A stretch of DNA of 64,000 bases. Source: Pseudomonas sp. URIL14HWK12:I12. GTDB lineage: Bacteria; Pseudomonadota; Gammaproteobacteria; Pseudomonadales; Pseudomonadaceae. The stretch covers positions 744,001 to 808,000 of the forward strand of contig NZ_QEQL01000001.1 in NCBI RefSeq assembly GCF_003097135.1, read 5' to 3'. Positions 26,855-35,558 of the stretch are shown piece after piece. The translations under genes were made by a program, and so were the position numbers. Position 1 is the stretch's first letter; each line of letters begins with the position of its first letter. The notes beneath the pieces were generated by a model that made no database searches, was not told where the DNA came from, and saw only the letters and a list, made by a program, of their open reading frames with translations.

Positions 26855-28087
26855 ATGCATTGGCTTCGCAACCTTTCGCTGAAATACAAGTTCTGGGCTG
26901 TGAACGCCGTAGCCTTCGTTACCACGGGCATGCTGGTGCTTTACGCCGTGGCGCTGGAGCAACAGTCGTTGGCCAAGATTGCTCAGCCTGCGCCCAGCTA
27001 CTCGGACGTCTTCCTCAGCCACCTGGGCCAATACGCCGGGGCGGTGCTGGTGTTGATGCTGGTATTGCTGGCTGCCTCGCAGCTGCTCATCCGTTTTATC
27101 CTGAGCCAGCTCAACGCATTGCGCGATGTGATGGTGCACGTCGAGCGCAGCGGCGACCTCAGCGCCCGTGCCCAGGTGCAGGGCGAGGACGAGGTCGGGC
27201 AGATGGGCAACGCGTTCAACGCGCTGCAGGCTGGGTACGCACGGGTGGTGGGTACCGTTGCCCAGAGCGCCGGGCAACTGGACAGTGGCGCGGCCCACCT
27301 GGCTGAGCGGATGGCCAAGGTGCGCCAGGGCATGATCGGGCAACAGAGCGAGACCGATCAGGCCGCCACCGCCATCACTGAAATGACGGCAACCGTGCAC
27401 CATATCGCTGAACATGCCAAAGCTACCCGCACGCTTTCCGAGCAGGCCGACCAGCTCACAGGCAACGGCCAACAAGCAGTGCGCCGAGTGAGTGAGTCGA
27501 TCGCCGGGCTCAGCGGCGGCGTGCAGCAAACCGCCGAAATGATCCAGCAGTTGGCTCAGGACAGCGAGAAGATCACCGGTATGGTGAACGTGATTCACAG
27601 CATCGCAGAACAGACCAACCTGCTGGCGCTCAATGCCGCCATCGAGGCCGCCCGCGCCGGCGACATGGGCCGTGGCTTCGCGGTGGTGGCCGATGAGGTG
27701 CGCAACCTGGCCAAGCGGGTGCAGGGCAGCACCGACGAGATCACCACCATGATCAACGCCCTGCAGGCCGGCACACGCGACGCTGTGGACTTCATGCGCG
27801 ACAGCTCGATCAAGGCAGATGCCTGTGTCGAACAGGCGGCCCAGGCCGCCGGCTCACTGAAGGAAATCACCGACGCCGTACGGCAGATGCGCGAGAGCAA
27901 TACCCAGATTGCGGTCGCCGCCGAGCAGCAGAGCCAGGTGGCCGAAGACATGAGCCGGTCGGTAGTGAGCATTCGGGAAGTGACTGAGCATACGGTGCGC
28001 CAGACCACCGATTCAGCGGCCACCAGCGATGAGCTGGCGGTGCTGGCGACCGGCCTGACCAAGGCGATTGGCCAGTTGCGGCTATAA
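26855..28087 (+). CDS. methyl-accepting chemotaxis protein with minimal periplasmic loop
   Basis: A 410-residue chemoreceptor. Two membrane spans ([20 protein letters not shown] and [20 protein letters not shown]) are separated by only ~38 residues, too few for a normal ligand-binding domain. HAMP follows ([20 protein letters not shown]), then the signalling domain with the tip [20 protein letters not shown]. Methylation-type helices flank the tip. Start 26855 ([14 protein letters not shown]) has GAGGA upstream. Its input is probably cytoplasmic, membrane-borne or through a partner protein. Confidence 0.93.
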   Translation: MHWLRNLSLKYKFWAVNAVAFVTTGMLVLYAVALEQQSLAKIAQPAPSYSDVFLSHLGQYAGAVLVLMLVLLAASQLLIRFILSQLNALRDVMVHVERSGDLSARAQVQGEDEVGQMGNAFNALQAGYARVVGTVAQSAGQLDSGAAHLAERMAKVRQGMIGQQSETDQAATAITEMTATVHHIAEHAKATRTLSEQADQLTGNGQQAVRRVSESIAGLSGGVQQTAEMIQQLAQDSEKITGMVNVIHSIAEQTNLLALNAAIEAARAGDMGRGFAVVADEVRNLAKRVQGSTDEITTMINALQAGTRDAVDFMRDSSIKADACVEQAAQAAGSLKEITDAVRQMRESNTQIAVAAEQQSQVAEDMSRSVVSIREVTEHTVRQTTDSAATSDELAVLATGLTKAIGQLRL

Positions 28088-28114
28088 CGCCCATAGCCAA
28101 GGTTGATTATCCCA

Positions 28115-28131
28115 AGCCCTGCGGCAGGGCT
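28115..28131 (+). terminator. possible terminator after the chemoreceptor gene
   Basis: AGCCCTGC-G-GCAGGGCT forms an 8-bp stem 28 nt after the stop codon. There is only a poor U-rich stretch after it (ACTCTGTAAT). Confidence 0.4.
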
Positions 28132-28154
28132 ACTCTGTAATCAAGAATGATTTC

Positions 28155-28170
28155 GCAAACCTTCGTTTGC
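28155..28170 (+). promoter_or_regulatory. hairpin abutting a Shine-Dalgarno sequence
   Basis: GCAAAC-CTTC-GTTTGC is a 6-bp stem whose 3' arm ends exactly where the AGGAG of the small membrane protein gene begins (28171-28175). It may modulate ribosome access or stabilise the mRNA 5' end. Function inferred only from position. Confidence 0.4.
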
Positions 28171-28182
28171 AGGAGTAGCCCC

Positions 28183-28368
28183 ATGATCCGCCGCCTCGTT
28201 ACCTCCGTTGGCCATTTCCCTGAAACCACTGCACGCTCACCGTTGGCCGTTCCCCTGCTGGTGGTCGGCGGCCTGCTGGTAGCGGCGGGCCTGGCGTGCT
28301 CGAGCCCAGTCGAGATGTTGATCGGCGCACTGTGCCTGGCCGCATCGATGGCCAAGCCCCAGGCTTAA
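28183..28368 (+). CDS. small membrane protein, hypothetical (61 aa)
   Basis: MIRRLVTSVGHFPETTARSP is followed by one long hydrophobic region, LAVPLLVVGGLLVAAGLA, then MLIGALCLAASMAKPQA, so one or two spans. AGGAG lies 7 nt before ATG 28183. Its 3' end overlaps the convergent thioesterase gene by 4 nt. Not recognised as a known family. Confidence 0.6.
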   Translation: MIRRLVTSVGHFPETTARSPLAVPLLVVGGLLVAAGLACSSPVEMLIGALCLAASMAKPQA

Positions 28369-29159
28369 CCGAATACCGTCACCGTCTGCCGGCTGAGCGC
28401 CACCAACTCGCCGGTTTCCGTCCAGAGGGCGGCGGCTGCGTGGCCATAGCCGTCAGCGGCATGCTCAACCACTGCTTCGTACTGCAGCCACTGCCCTGCG
28501 CCGATCGCAGGCAGTGGCTGCCGGCACTCCAACGTCCAACTCAGCGTGCTGGCGGGCGCCGGCCCGTTCAGGTGCGGGAGCACGGCTGGCGGCCAGGCAT
28601 CGGCGAGCACTATCAGCCGGGCCACATCCAGTGGCTGGTCGCTCTCCGTCTCGGGTAGCCTCATCCAGCCGCCAATGGCGGGGGAAGGCGTGCCACTGAA
28701 CGGCATGCCGCCCAGCCCCCAGTACATTTCCAAATGTTCCAGATAGGCCGGCCATCCGCCCTGGGCGCGCACCTGTGCGCAGCGATCACGGGCAGGCAGG
28801 CCTGGCGCCGGGCGAGCAGTGACGGCGATAGCAGAGGCCCGTGGTGCCCCAAAGCAGGCCTGGGCCGTGGTCACAATTTCACCGTTCTGGCGCGCTATGC
28901 ACAGCAGGCTGGTGACCGATTTGCCGCGCCGCAGCACCTGCGGCTCGAAATGAATCGGCGCGCCCACCTGCGCAGGGCCTACGAAGGTGACGGTGAGGCT
29001 GCGCAGCGGCGCATCGACCGGCGCATGGCAACCCATCGCCTCATACAGCAGGGCCGCCATCAACCCTCCGTAGGCCGCCCTGCCCTGGCTCCAGTGGCTG
29101 GGCACGCTGAGGGTGTGAGGCGGCTGGCGGGCAGCGTCGAAGAGCTCGTGAAGGGTCAT
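28365..29159 (-). CDS. acyl-CoA thioesterase, TesB-like double hotdog
   Basis: A 264-residue protein with two hotdog repeats. The N-terminal half carries SHWSQGRAAYGGLMAALLYEA and PLRSLTVTFVGPAQVGAPI. The C-terminal half carries LADAWPPAVLPHLNGPAPAS and STLSWTLECRQPL. These are features of the 4HBT_3/TesB-like thioesterase family, which hydrolyse acyl-CoA to free acid. Start 29159 (MTLHELFDAARQ) fits the fold; the longer frame upstream is low complexity. It stands just downstream of the CHAD gene, in the same direction. Confidence 0.88.
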   Translation of the reverse strand: MTLHELFDAARQPPHTLSVPSHWSQGRAAYGGLMAALLYEAMGCHAPVDAPLRSLTVTFVGPAQVGAPIHFEPQVLRRGKSVTSLLCIARQNGEIVTTAQACFGAPRASAIAVTARPAPGLPARDRCAQVRAQGGWPAYLEHLEMYWGLGGMPFSGTPSPAIGGWMRLPETESDQPLDVARLIVLADAWPPAVLPHLNGPAPASTLSWTLECRQPLPAIGAGQWLQYEAVVEHAADGYGHAAAALWTETGELVALSRQTVTVFG

Positions 29160-29185
29160 GGTTGGGCGTCCTGGCGAGAGGGGCC

Positions 29186-29950
29186 CTACTTTTTCATGTA
29201 ACGGGCCAGTTGTGACAGCGCCTTGTCCGATCTGCCCTCGGCTTCGTCCTGAGCGGCTTGCCATTGCGCTGCGAGCGGGGCGAGCTCGGGCTCTTCTTCG
29301 GCACGGCGCAGCCATTGCACATGGTCGTGCCAGTCGCCCAGCGCCTCTTGGGCCTTCTTCAACGCTTTGGCCATACCCTTGGGCAAGGGCTCGCGTTCGG
29401 GGTAGGCCTCGGCCGCATAGCGCACCCGCTTGATCAGCAGGCGCAGCCGATGCCGATCGTGGGCCGGGTCAGCCAGCGCCTTGCGCAACTGCCGGTGCTG
29501 CTTGGCCAGGCGTTTATCGACCATCCGGCCCAAGTGCTCGATCACTCCATTGCGCTGCGCGGTGCGCAGCAGCGGCACGATGGCACTGAGCAGATTGAGC
29601 AGCTGAGACAGTTGGCTGCAGCGAGCCACTTGGGTGAAGGCCGCTGCGGCGGCCTGCTGGCGAGGATAGGCCAGCTCAGGATAACCCTGCTCCAGTAGAT
29701 GGGCAGCCAGCACCTCGCGGTCGCGCATCGGGGTGGTAAGCTGCCCAAGCGCACGAGCACCATCCTCCAGGCGGTCGATGCCAGGCAGCCCGCGCAAAGG
29801 CCTCAGCAGGCTGCGCAGGCGACGCACGGTCGTGCGTAAATCGTGCAGCGCCTCGCTGTCGGTATGTGCCGCCAGCCGTTCTCGGCAGGTGATCAGGCGA
29901 AGCTCAATGGCGATCAGGTGAGCGATCAGCGGATCCAGCGTCGAAGCCAT
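29186..29950 (-). CDS. CHAD domain protein
   Basis: A 254-residue all-helical protein with the conserved histidine/basic CHAD features: ALHDLRTTVRRLRSLLRPL near the N-terminus, and HRLRLLIKRVRYAAEAYPE and ALGDWHDHVQWLRR in the second half. CHAD proteins bind inorganic polyphosphate through their basic surface. It follows tgpA by 16 nt in the same direction, so it may be cotranscribed with the MoxR-DUF58-TgpA operon. Confidence 0.9.
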   Translation of the reverse strand: MASTLDPLIAHLIAIELRLITCRERLAAHTDSEALHDLRTTVRRLRSLLRPLRGLPGIDRLEDGARALGQLTTPMRDREVLAAHLLEQGYPELAYPRQQAAAAAFTQVARCSQLSQLLNLLSAIVPLLRTAQRNGVIEHLGRMVDKRLAKQHRQLRKALADPAHDRHRLRLLIKRVRYAAEAYPEREPLPKGMAKALKKAQEALGDWHDHVQWLRRAEEEPELAPLAAQWQAAQDEAEGRSDKALSQLARYMKK

Positions 29951-29966
29951 CTTGCGGGTTCCTTCT

Positions 29967-31907
29967 TCAGGTGTGCTTGAGTTCACGACGAAGCGTTTTC
30001 AGTGCCATGGCCAACGCCTGCGGGGTCGCTGGCTGGCCTGCATAACGCTGGGCCAGCCAGGCGTTCATGAAGGCCTGTATCGCCCAACGGGCCGCCGGCA
30101 ACGCCGCGCTGGCCCGGGTGGCGTAGTCACGCGGGCCCTCCCCCGGCAGGCGCAGCAAACCATGCGGTGCGAGCAGCCGTTCGAACCGCGCGAAACTCAC
30201 CAGCAGCGGGTCCGGCCGCTGCCGCCAAGGCTGGAGCACGGCCAATGCGAGCCCCAGCAGAATCAACCCGCCGCCCACGGGCAGCACCCAAGGTGCCCAA
30301 CCGCGAAACCAGCGCCAAAGCAGAGCGCCCTGCTCGGCCTGCTGATAGCCCAGCACCCATCGTTCCCAGCCGTAGTTGAGGTTATCCCAGCCAAGGCGCA
30401 GCGTGTTGAGCCAGGCCAGGTTGCGAAAGCGCAAAGCGTTGCTCTGAAGAAACGGCTCATCCTGGGCCAACGCTTCGGCCAAGCCCTGCTCGACCCGCTG
30501 CGGCGCGACCGCAAAAGTCGGGTCGACAGCCTGCCAACCTTGCCCGGCCTGCCAGTACTCAACCCAGGCGTGGGCGTCGTATTGGCGCACGCTGAGGTAA
30601 TTACCACCGGGGTTGAGCTCGCCACCCTGATAGCCGACCACCATACGGGCGGGAATGCCAGCAGCGCGAAGCACAAAGGTCATGGCACCGGCATAGTGCC
30701 CACAGAAACCACGGCGGGTGTCGAACAAAAACTCATCGATGCTGTTCTGCCCGAGCGTGTCCGGGCGCAGGGTGTAGTGGTAGTCCTGATCGTGGAAACG
30801 CGCTAGCAGTGCCGCCACCAGCGCTGGCGGCTCGGGGTACTGCCGCGCCAACTCGGCCGCCCAGGCCCGGCTGCGCGGATCGCCCTGGGCCGGGAGTTGC
30901 AGGCTCTGCCGGCGCATGGGTTCGCTGAGGCTGGGGTCTCTGACAACCTGGGGCCAGGACTTCACGTCATAGCCGAAGGTTTGGTCAACCGGGCGGTTGC
31001 GTTGCAGGCGGTAATCCAATCGCTGGCTCACAGCGGCCAGCACCGTGCGGCCGGTATCGAGGGCAAACAGCCAGGGCCGGTCGTTGGGTTCCTGGATGAT
31101 GCGGTAGCTCACCACCGGCCCTTGCTCCGGCCAGGGCTGGGCCTGGCTCGTACGTGAAAGCCCCTGCAGCCAGCGCCGGCCATCGAAACGCTCCAGCGTG
31201 AAAGCGCGCCAATACAGCAGTGTGCGTGGCGGCATGGCACCTTCGAAACTGGCGCGAAACACCAGCTCGGGCGACTGCGCCAGTTGCGCGATATCGGCCG
31301 GGCTAGCGTTGTCATCCAGGCCCGTGCGGCCTTGGTGATCGTTCAGCGGCAACGACCACAGCGGCGCCATGCGTGGAAAGCATAGAAACAACAACAGCGC
31401 CAAGGGTACGGCCTGCAGCAGAAGGCTACAGGCCAGGCGTGGCGCTTGCCGAGCGCCCTCGCCGCCCTGCAAACCGATCATCGCCGCCACCAGTGCGGCC
31501 AGCGGCAGCAGGCTGTACAGCGCCCACGGCAGGCTGGCGTCGAACAAAAACGCCACCACCTGGCAGAACAGCCCTAGCAGGATCAGCACCCAGGCATCGC
31601 GCGGGCCGTCGAGCTCGAGCAGCTTGAGGACGAAAGCAGCCACCAGCAGCGCCGCCATGATCTCCAGCCCAAACCCGCCGCCACCGCTTACGTAAACCGC
31701 TACGGCGGCCAGCACGGTGATGAGCCCGCGCAGCCCCCGGCTCGGGGGGCGCAAGCGTGAGCGGTACATCTGCACCCGCCACCCTGTACACAACAGCCAC
31801 AACAACAACAGCCAGGGCGGTAGCTCGAACCACAGCGGCAGCAGCACCAGCGCCTGGCCCGCCAATAGCCAGGCAAGCCCCGCCCGGGGGATCGGCCGGC
31901 GGCTCAC
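29967..31907 (-). CDS. tgpA: TgpA-type membrane transglutaminase (DUF3488)
   Basis: A 646-residue inner-membrane protein with six or more N-terminal spans (to ~190) and a periplasmic transglutaminase-like domain (~330-480). The Cys-His-Asp triad appears as RRGFCGHYAGAMTFV, DAHAWVEYWQ and WQAVDPT. One more span (GWAPWVLPVGGGLILLGLAL) and a cytosolic DUF4129-like tail follow. In P. aeruginosa, TgpA is an essential transglutaminase-fold protein. It starts at GTG 31907, overlapping the DUF58 gene by 4 nt. Confidence 0.92.
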   Translation of the reverse strand: MSRRPIPRAGLAWLLAGQALVLLPLWFELPPWLLLLWLLCTGWRVQMYRSRLRPPSRGLRGLITVLAAVAVYVSGGGGFGLEIMAALLVAAFVLKLLELDGPRDAWVLILLGLFCQVVAFLFDASLPWALYSLLPLAALVAAMIGLQGGEGARQAPRLACSLLLQAVPLALLLFLCFPRMAPLWSLPLNDHQGRTGLDDNASPADIAQLAQSPELVFRASFEGAMPPRTLLYWRAFTLERFDGRRWLQGLSRTSQAQPWPEQGPVVSYRIIQEPNDRPWLFALDTGRTVLAAVSQRLDYRLQRNRPVDQTFGYDVKSWPQVVRDPSLSEPMRRQSLQLPAQGDPRSRAWAAELARQYPEPPALVAALLARFHDQDYHYTLRPDTLGQNSIDEFLFDTRRGFCGHYAGAMTFVLRAAGIPARMVVGYQGGELNPGGNYLSVRQYDAHAWVEYWQAGQGWQAVDPTFAVAPQRVEQGLAEALAQDEPFLQSNALRFRNLAWLNTLRLGWDNLNYGWERWVLGYQQAEQGALLWRWFRGWAPWVLPVGGGLILLGLALAVLQPWRQRPDPLLVSFARFERLLAPHGLLRLPGEGPRDYATRASAALPAARWAIQAFMNAWLAQRYAGQPATPQALAMALKTLRRELKHT

Positions 31908-32860
31908 GCCCGCACTCCGAACAGCGCCAGTGCACGCAAGCAGACGCTGCGATGAGCCTCATCGCACGCCGGGCCCCAGTGCTGGCCAGGCAAGCGCAGG
32001 GTGAAGGGCCGCTGCTGTTCGCACAGGGCCAGCACCCAGAAACACAACAGGCCCAGGCGGCCCTCCTGTTCGCCGTCCAATGCGTCGAAATCCAGGGTCA
32101 GGTCCTGGCCGCTGGCCTGTCCAAAGGTTTTGACCAACAACGGGCCGCCCCGGGACCAGGCCTTCCAGTGAACCCGGCGCCAGAGGTCGCCCGGCTGGTA
32201 TTCATTAAGCCCCTGAAAGTCATCAGCACCCGGGCCTGCGGTCATCAGGCCTTCAGCCTCCTGGGGCGAGGCTGCACCGAGCTGGCGTGGCAGCTCACCG
32301 GGCAATGGCTGGGGATACACCAGCGCCCGCTGCCCGCCGCGTACCCAGCTCCAGCAATGCAACAGGCCCAGCGGAAAGTCAGTGTGCAAGCGAACCCGGG
32401 GGGCATCGAGCCAACCTCGGCGCGCACTGGCCAGTGGCAACTGGAGCCGAGCCGCCTGGCCTTGGGCAACCGAAACCCGCTGGGCCGGTTGGCCGGCAAA
32501 GCCCACCCAGATCGCCTGGTGCGCCTTGCCTGTGCTTTCCAACAACACGCCAAACAACGCTTGCTCACAGGCGAACACAGGCGAAGGCGTCGCACTGGTG
32601 ATCTCCAACCCACTGAGGTTGCGGAAGGTGTGCAACATCGCGGCCATGAAGAGCGAGCCCAATACGAACACCAGCGCATAGGCCAAACTGTTTTGGTAGT
32701 TGATGGCCGCCAGCAGAATAAACGACAGCGTGGCGCCATAGGCGCAGCCGACCCGGCTGGGCAGGATATACACCCGCTTGTGGTCTAGCCGCACCCGCGC
32801 CGATGCAGGGGCGCGGCGGTCTTGCCAACGCCGCAGGCGCAGCGCCAGCGCCGCCTTCAC
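31904..32860 (-). CDS. DUF58 (vWA-like) protein of the MoxR operon
   Basis: A 318-residue protein with two N-terminal spans (CAYGATLSFILLAAINYQ, LAYALVFVLGSLFMAAML) and a C-terminal DUF58 region with the conserved LNEYQPGDLWRRVHWKAWSR signature. It overlaps both neighbours by 4 nt (MoxR upstream, TgpA downstream), so all three are translationally coupled. The MoxR/DUF58/transglutaminase set is widespread and thought to be a chaperone-like module for envelope protein assembly. The start is GTG at 32860. Confidence 0.92.
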   Translation of the reverse strand: MKAALALRLRRWQDRRAPASARVRLDHKRVYILPSRVGCAYGATLSFILLAAINYQNSLAYALVFVLGSLFMAAMLHTFRNLSGLEITSATPSPVFACEQALFGVLLESTGKAHQAIWVGFAGQPAQRVSVAQGQAARLQLPLASARRGWLDAPRVRLHTDFPLGLLHCWSWVRGGQRALVYPQPLPGELPRQLGAASPQEAEGLMTAGPGADDFQGLNEYQPGDLWRRVHWKAWSRGGPLLVKTFGQASGQDLTLDFDALDGEQEGRLGLLCFWVLALCEQQRPFTLRLPGQHWGPACDEAHRSVCLRALALFGVRA

Positions 32861-33774
32861 AATGCCGGGACCTCACGCAACAGCCATTGCACCAGCGCCC
32901 CGCCGCCCTGGCCGGTGGGGTCGGCGCGCTCGCGTAGGCGATGCCCTGCCACCGCGGGCAACACGGCCTGCACATCTTCGGGTATCACATAGTCGCGGCC
33001 ACACAGCAGCGCCCAGGCCCGCGCCGCCGCCACCAGTGCCAGGCTGCCTCGCGGCGAAAGGCCCGAGGCGAATGGTGGTTGGGTCCGGGTCGCCTCAACC
33101 AGGCGCAATACGTAATCCACCAGGGGCTCACTGACCCTCACCTGCCGCGCGTCGGCCTGCAACCGCTGCAACTCTCCCTCGCCCAGCAGCGCTGGCAACT
33201 GCGGGAGCATCTCCCGCCGAGCCTGGCCGGTGAGCAAGGCGCGCTCGGCCGCTTGTGCCGGATAGCCCAGCGACAGCCGCATCAGAAAACGATCCAACTG
33301 CGACTCGGGCAAGGCAAAGGTGCCGCCCTGGTGGCTAGGGTTCTGCGTGGCGATCACGAAAAAGGGTGAAGGCAATGGGCGAGTGGCACCTTCGATGGTC
33401 ACCTGGCCCTCCTCCATCGCCTCCAACAGGGCGCTCTGGCTTTTTGGCGTGGCGCGGTTGATCTCGTCCGCCAGGATAAGCCCGGCGAAGATCGGGCCTG
33501 GGTGGAACTGGAACTGGCCACTGCCCTTATCGAAGACAGAAGTGCCGAGAATATCGCTGGGCAACAGGTCGGAGGTGAACTGGATGCGTTGAAAGTCCAG
33601 GCCAAGCACTCTGGCCAGCGCCTGGCTTAGGGTAGTCTTGCCCATGCCGGGCAGGTCTTCGATCAGTAGATGCCCGCCGGCGAGCAGGCAGGCGAGCGCC
33701 AGGCGGACCTGATGATCCTTGCCCAGCACGATGGCGTTGATCGAATCGAGGCAAGCGGACAGCGAGGGGCGCAT
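32857..33774 (-). CDS. MoxR-family AAA+ ATPase
   Basis: A 305-residue AAA+ ATPase. Walker A is EDLPGMGKTT (~39-48), Walker B is LILADEINRA, followed by sensor 1 in VIATQNPSHQGG and the second-region motif LSPRGSLALVAAARAWALL. It is the first gene of the coupled MoxR-DUF58-TgpA operon. Distinct from the second MoxR-like ATPase at 50426 in this window. Confidence 0.94.
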   Translation of the reverse strand: MRPSLSACLDSINAIVLGKDHQVRLALACLLAGGHLLIEDLPGMGKTTLSQALARVLGLDFQRIQFTSDLLPSDILGTSVFDKGSGQFQFHPGPIFAGLILADEINRATPKSQSALLEAMEEGQVTIEGATRPLPSPFFVIATQNPSHQGGTFALPESQLDRFLMRLSLGYPAQAAERALLTGQARREMLPQLPALLGEGELQRLQADARQVRVSEPLVDYVLRLVEATRTQPPFASGLSPRGSLALVAAARAWALLCGRDYVIPEDVQAVLPAVAGHRLRERADPTGQGGGALVQWLLREVPAL

Positions 33775-33833
33775 ACCGGGGTGGCCTCCGATGGCAGGCG
33801 GCCAAGGCGATCGCCCTGGCCGGTCAGCACGGC

Positions 33834-34112
33834 TCAGCGGCCGGCGCGGGATTCACGGATGTAGAAGCGGGCTTTCTGTGCCTTCTCGAAACAGCCGTCG
33901 TATTTCTCGAACTGCTGTTGGGTCTTGGCAGCTGTTACCAGCGAGAGCGCCTTCGAATAGCTCACAGTGCCGGCGAAGCCTTCAGCCTTGGCAAGGTCCA
34001 GCTCATGCCAGGCGGCGTCCAGCTGAGTAGCGCAGCTTTCACGATGCTCGGTGCGAGCGGCACAACCTGACAGTACGGCGACGATCAAGGGCAGGCAGAA
34101 CCAGGCTTTCAT
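33834..34112 (-). CDS. small lipoprotein, hypothetical
   Basis: A 92-residue protein with a signal peptide and lipobox (LIVAVLSGC, Cys at about 17). The mature part is helical and charged (AAWHELDLAKAEGFAGTVSY, YDGCFEKAQKARFYIRESR), resembling a short TPR-like or coiled region. It sits upstream of the MoxR operon in the same direction. No named family recognised. Confidence 0.78.
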   Translation of the reverse strand: MKAWFCLPLIVAVLSGCAARTEHRESCATQLDAAWHELDLAKAEGFAGTVSYSKALSLVTAAKTQQQFEKYDGCFEKAQKARFYIRESRAGR

Positions 34113-34253
34113 GGGAGGGTTACCTCAAGGGGGGTGGGACGTCGATTGTGCAGTATCTGACGGCCTGGCTGGAAAAAAGTGCCGCCTTGCCGATTGCCCC
34201 AGGCCACAGCCTTGAGGCATGGTAAGGGTGTTTTTTGTCAGGACATGTTTCCT

Positions 34254-35282
34254 ATGCGCAAGCGCGTCGCACTGGTGCTGGGTTCCGGCGGGGCCCGCGG
34301 TTACGCCCATATCGGCGTGATCGATGAAATCGAACGCCGGGGCTATGAAATCGCCTGTGTCGCTGGCTGCTCTATGGGCGCGGTGGTGGGCGGTATCTAC
34401 GCTGCAGGGCGCCTGGGCGAATACCGGCGCTGGATCGAGCAGCTGGACTACCTCGATGTGCTGCGCCTTCTGGATGTGAGTTTTCGCCTGGGCGCGATCC
34501 GCGGCGAAAAGGTCTTCGGGCAGATCCGCCGGCTAGTGGGCGAAATCAATATCGAGGACTTGCCCATTCCCTACACTGCCGTGGCTACCGACCTGACCAA
34601 CCAGCAAGAGATCTGGTTTCAGGAAGGCTGCTTGCACCAGGCCATGCGCGCCTCGGCGGCCATCCCGAGCCTGTTCACGCCGGTTCAGCAGGGCCACCGC
34701 GTGCTGGTCGATGGCGGCCTGCTCAACCCGTTGCCGATCGTGCCGGTGGTCTCGAGCCACTGCGACCTGATCGTTGCAGTGAACCTGAACGCCACCAACC
34801 ATCATCAATACCAGTTGCCCGTGATCGAACGGCCACCCACATTCAAGCATCGTTTCGATCGCCTGATCGGCGCGCTGGGCAACCGAATGCCCCTGCGCCG
34901 GCGCCCTGCTGAAGCGGTCCTGGCCATGGAGCACGATGCCATTACCCAACCGGCAGGTTGGGAAGGCGAAGCTCCGGCACTGCTGCTGGGCAGTGCTCCC
35001 CCGCCACGCCAGGATGAAGGCGCCCCCGCCTCGGCCAACCACTCCGTCATTCTCGACAACGTCGGGCCCGCTTCGCTGCTTGACTTGGTGAATCAGAGCT
35101 TTGAAGTCATGCAGACCTCGCTGTCGCAGTACAAGATTGCAGGCTATCCGCCCGATGTGCTGGTCAATGTGCCCAAACGGGTATGCCGATTCTTCGAGTT
35201 CTACCGAGCGCCGGAGCTGATCAAGTTGGGTGGCCAAATCGCCAAGGACGCCTTTGACGTTTACGAACGCGGGCGGCACTAG
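34254..35282 (+). CDS. patatin-like phospholipase
   Basis: A 342-residue esterase of the bacterial patatin/RssA group. The oxyanion motif is LGSGGARGYAHIG, the nucleophile elbow is GCSMG, and the catalytic Asp lies in VLVDGGLLNPLP (DGG). The ~200 N-terminal residues are the patatin domain; the C-terminal part (with SLLDLVNQSFEVMQTSLSQY) is helical. ATG 34254 is preferred over 34245 by spacing from AGGA. A substrate such as phospholipid or neutral lipid acyl ester is inferred from the family. Confidence 0.92.
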   Translation: MRKRVALVLGSGGARGYAHIGVIDEIERRGYEIACVAGCSMGAVVGGIYAAGRLGEYRRWIEQLDYLDVLRLLDVSFRLGAIRGEKVFGQIRRLVGEINIEDLPIPYTAVATDLTNQQEIWFQEGCLHQAMRASAAIPSLFTPVQQGHRVLVDGGLLNPLPIVPVVSSHCDLIVAVNLNATNHHQYQLPVIERPPTFKHRFDRLIGALGNRMPLRRRPAEAVLAMEHDAITQPAGWEGEAPALLLGSAPPPRQDEGAPASANHSVILDNVGPASLLDLVNQSFEVMQTSLSQYKIAGYPPDVLVNVPKRVCRFFEFYRAPELIKLGGQIAKDAFDVYERGRH

Positions 35283-35558
35283 GTTACATGGCTGCGGCTG
35301 CAGGCCAGCCATCGGGTAAGCCCGCTTGGCGCCCGCGCTGGTCCAAGAACTAGGAACTATTGCGCTGCTACCAGGCGCCACACGCTACGGCCTTCGATCT
35401 GTACCTGGGGCAACTGCGCACCTTGCGCCAAGTCTATGGATACACGCTACTCGACGCGCGATGTAGAAACTCACTTCTCACAAGAGCTCATCAACAGGCG
35501 CCCATTGCCAACGGTCATTACCCGCCCGTGATCCAAAGATCGAGGCTGCCGCACTGGA
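35283..35558. other. 276-nt intergenic region without a convincing gene
   Basis: This stretch separates the patatin-like gene from the convergent thioredoxin-reductase-like gene. A weak stem (ATGGCTG...CAGCCAT, 35288-35312) near the left end could end transcription of the patatin gene. Open frames here have no recognisable motif or good ribosome-binding site. Confidence 0.4.
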
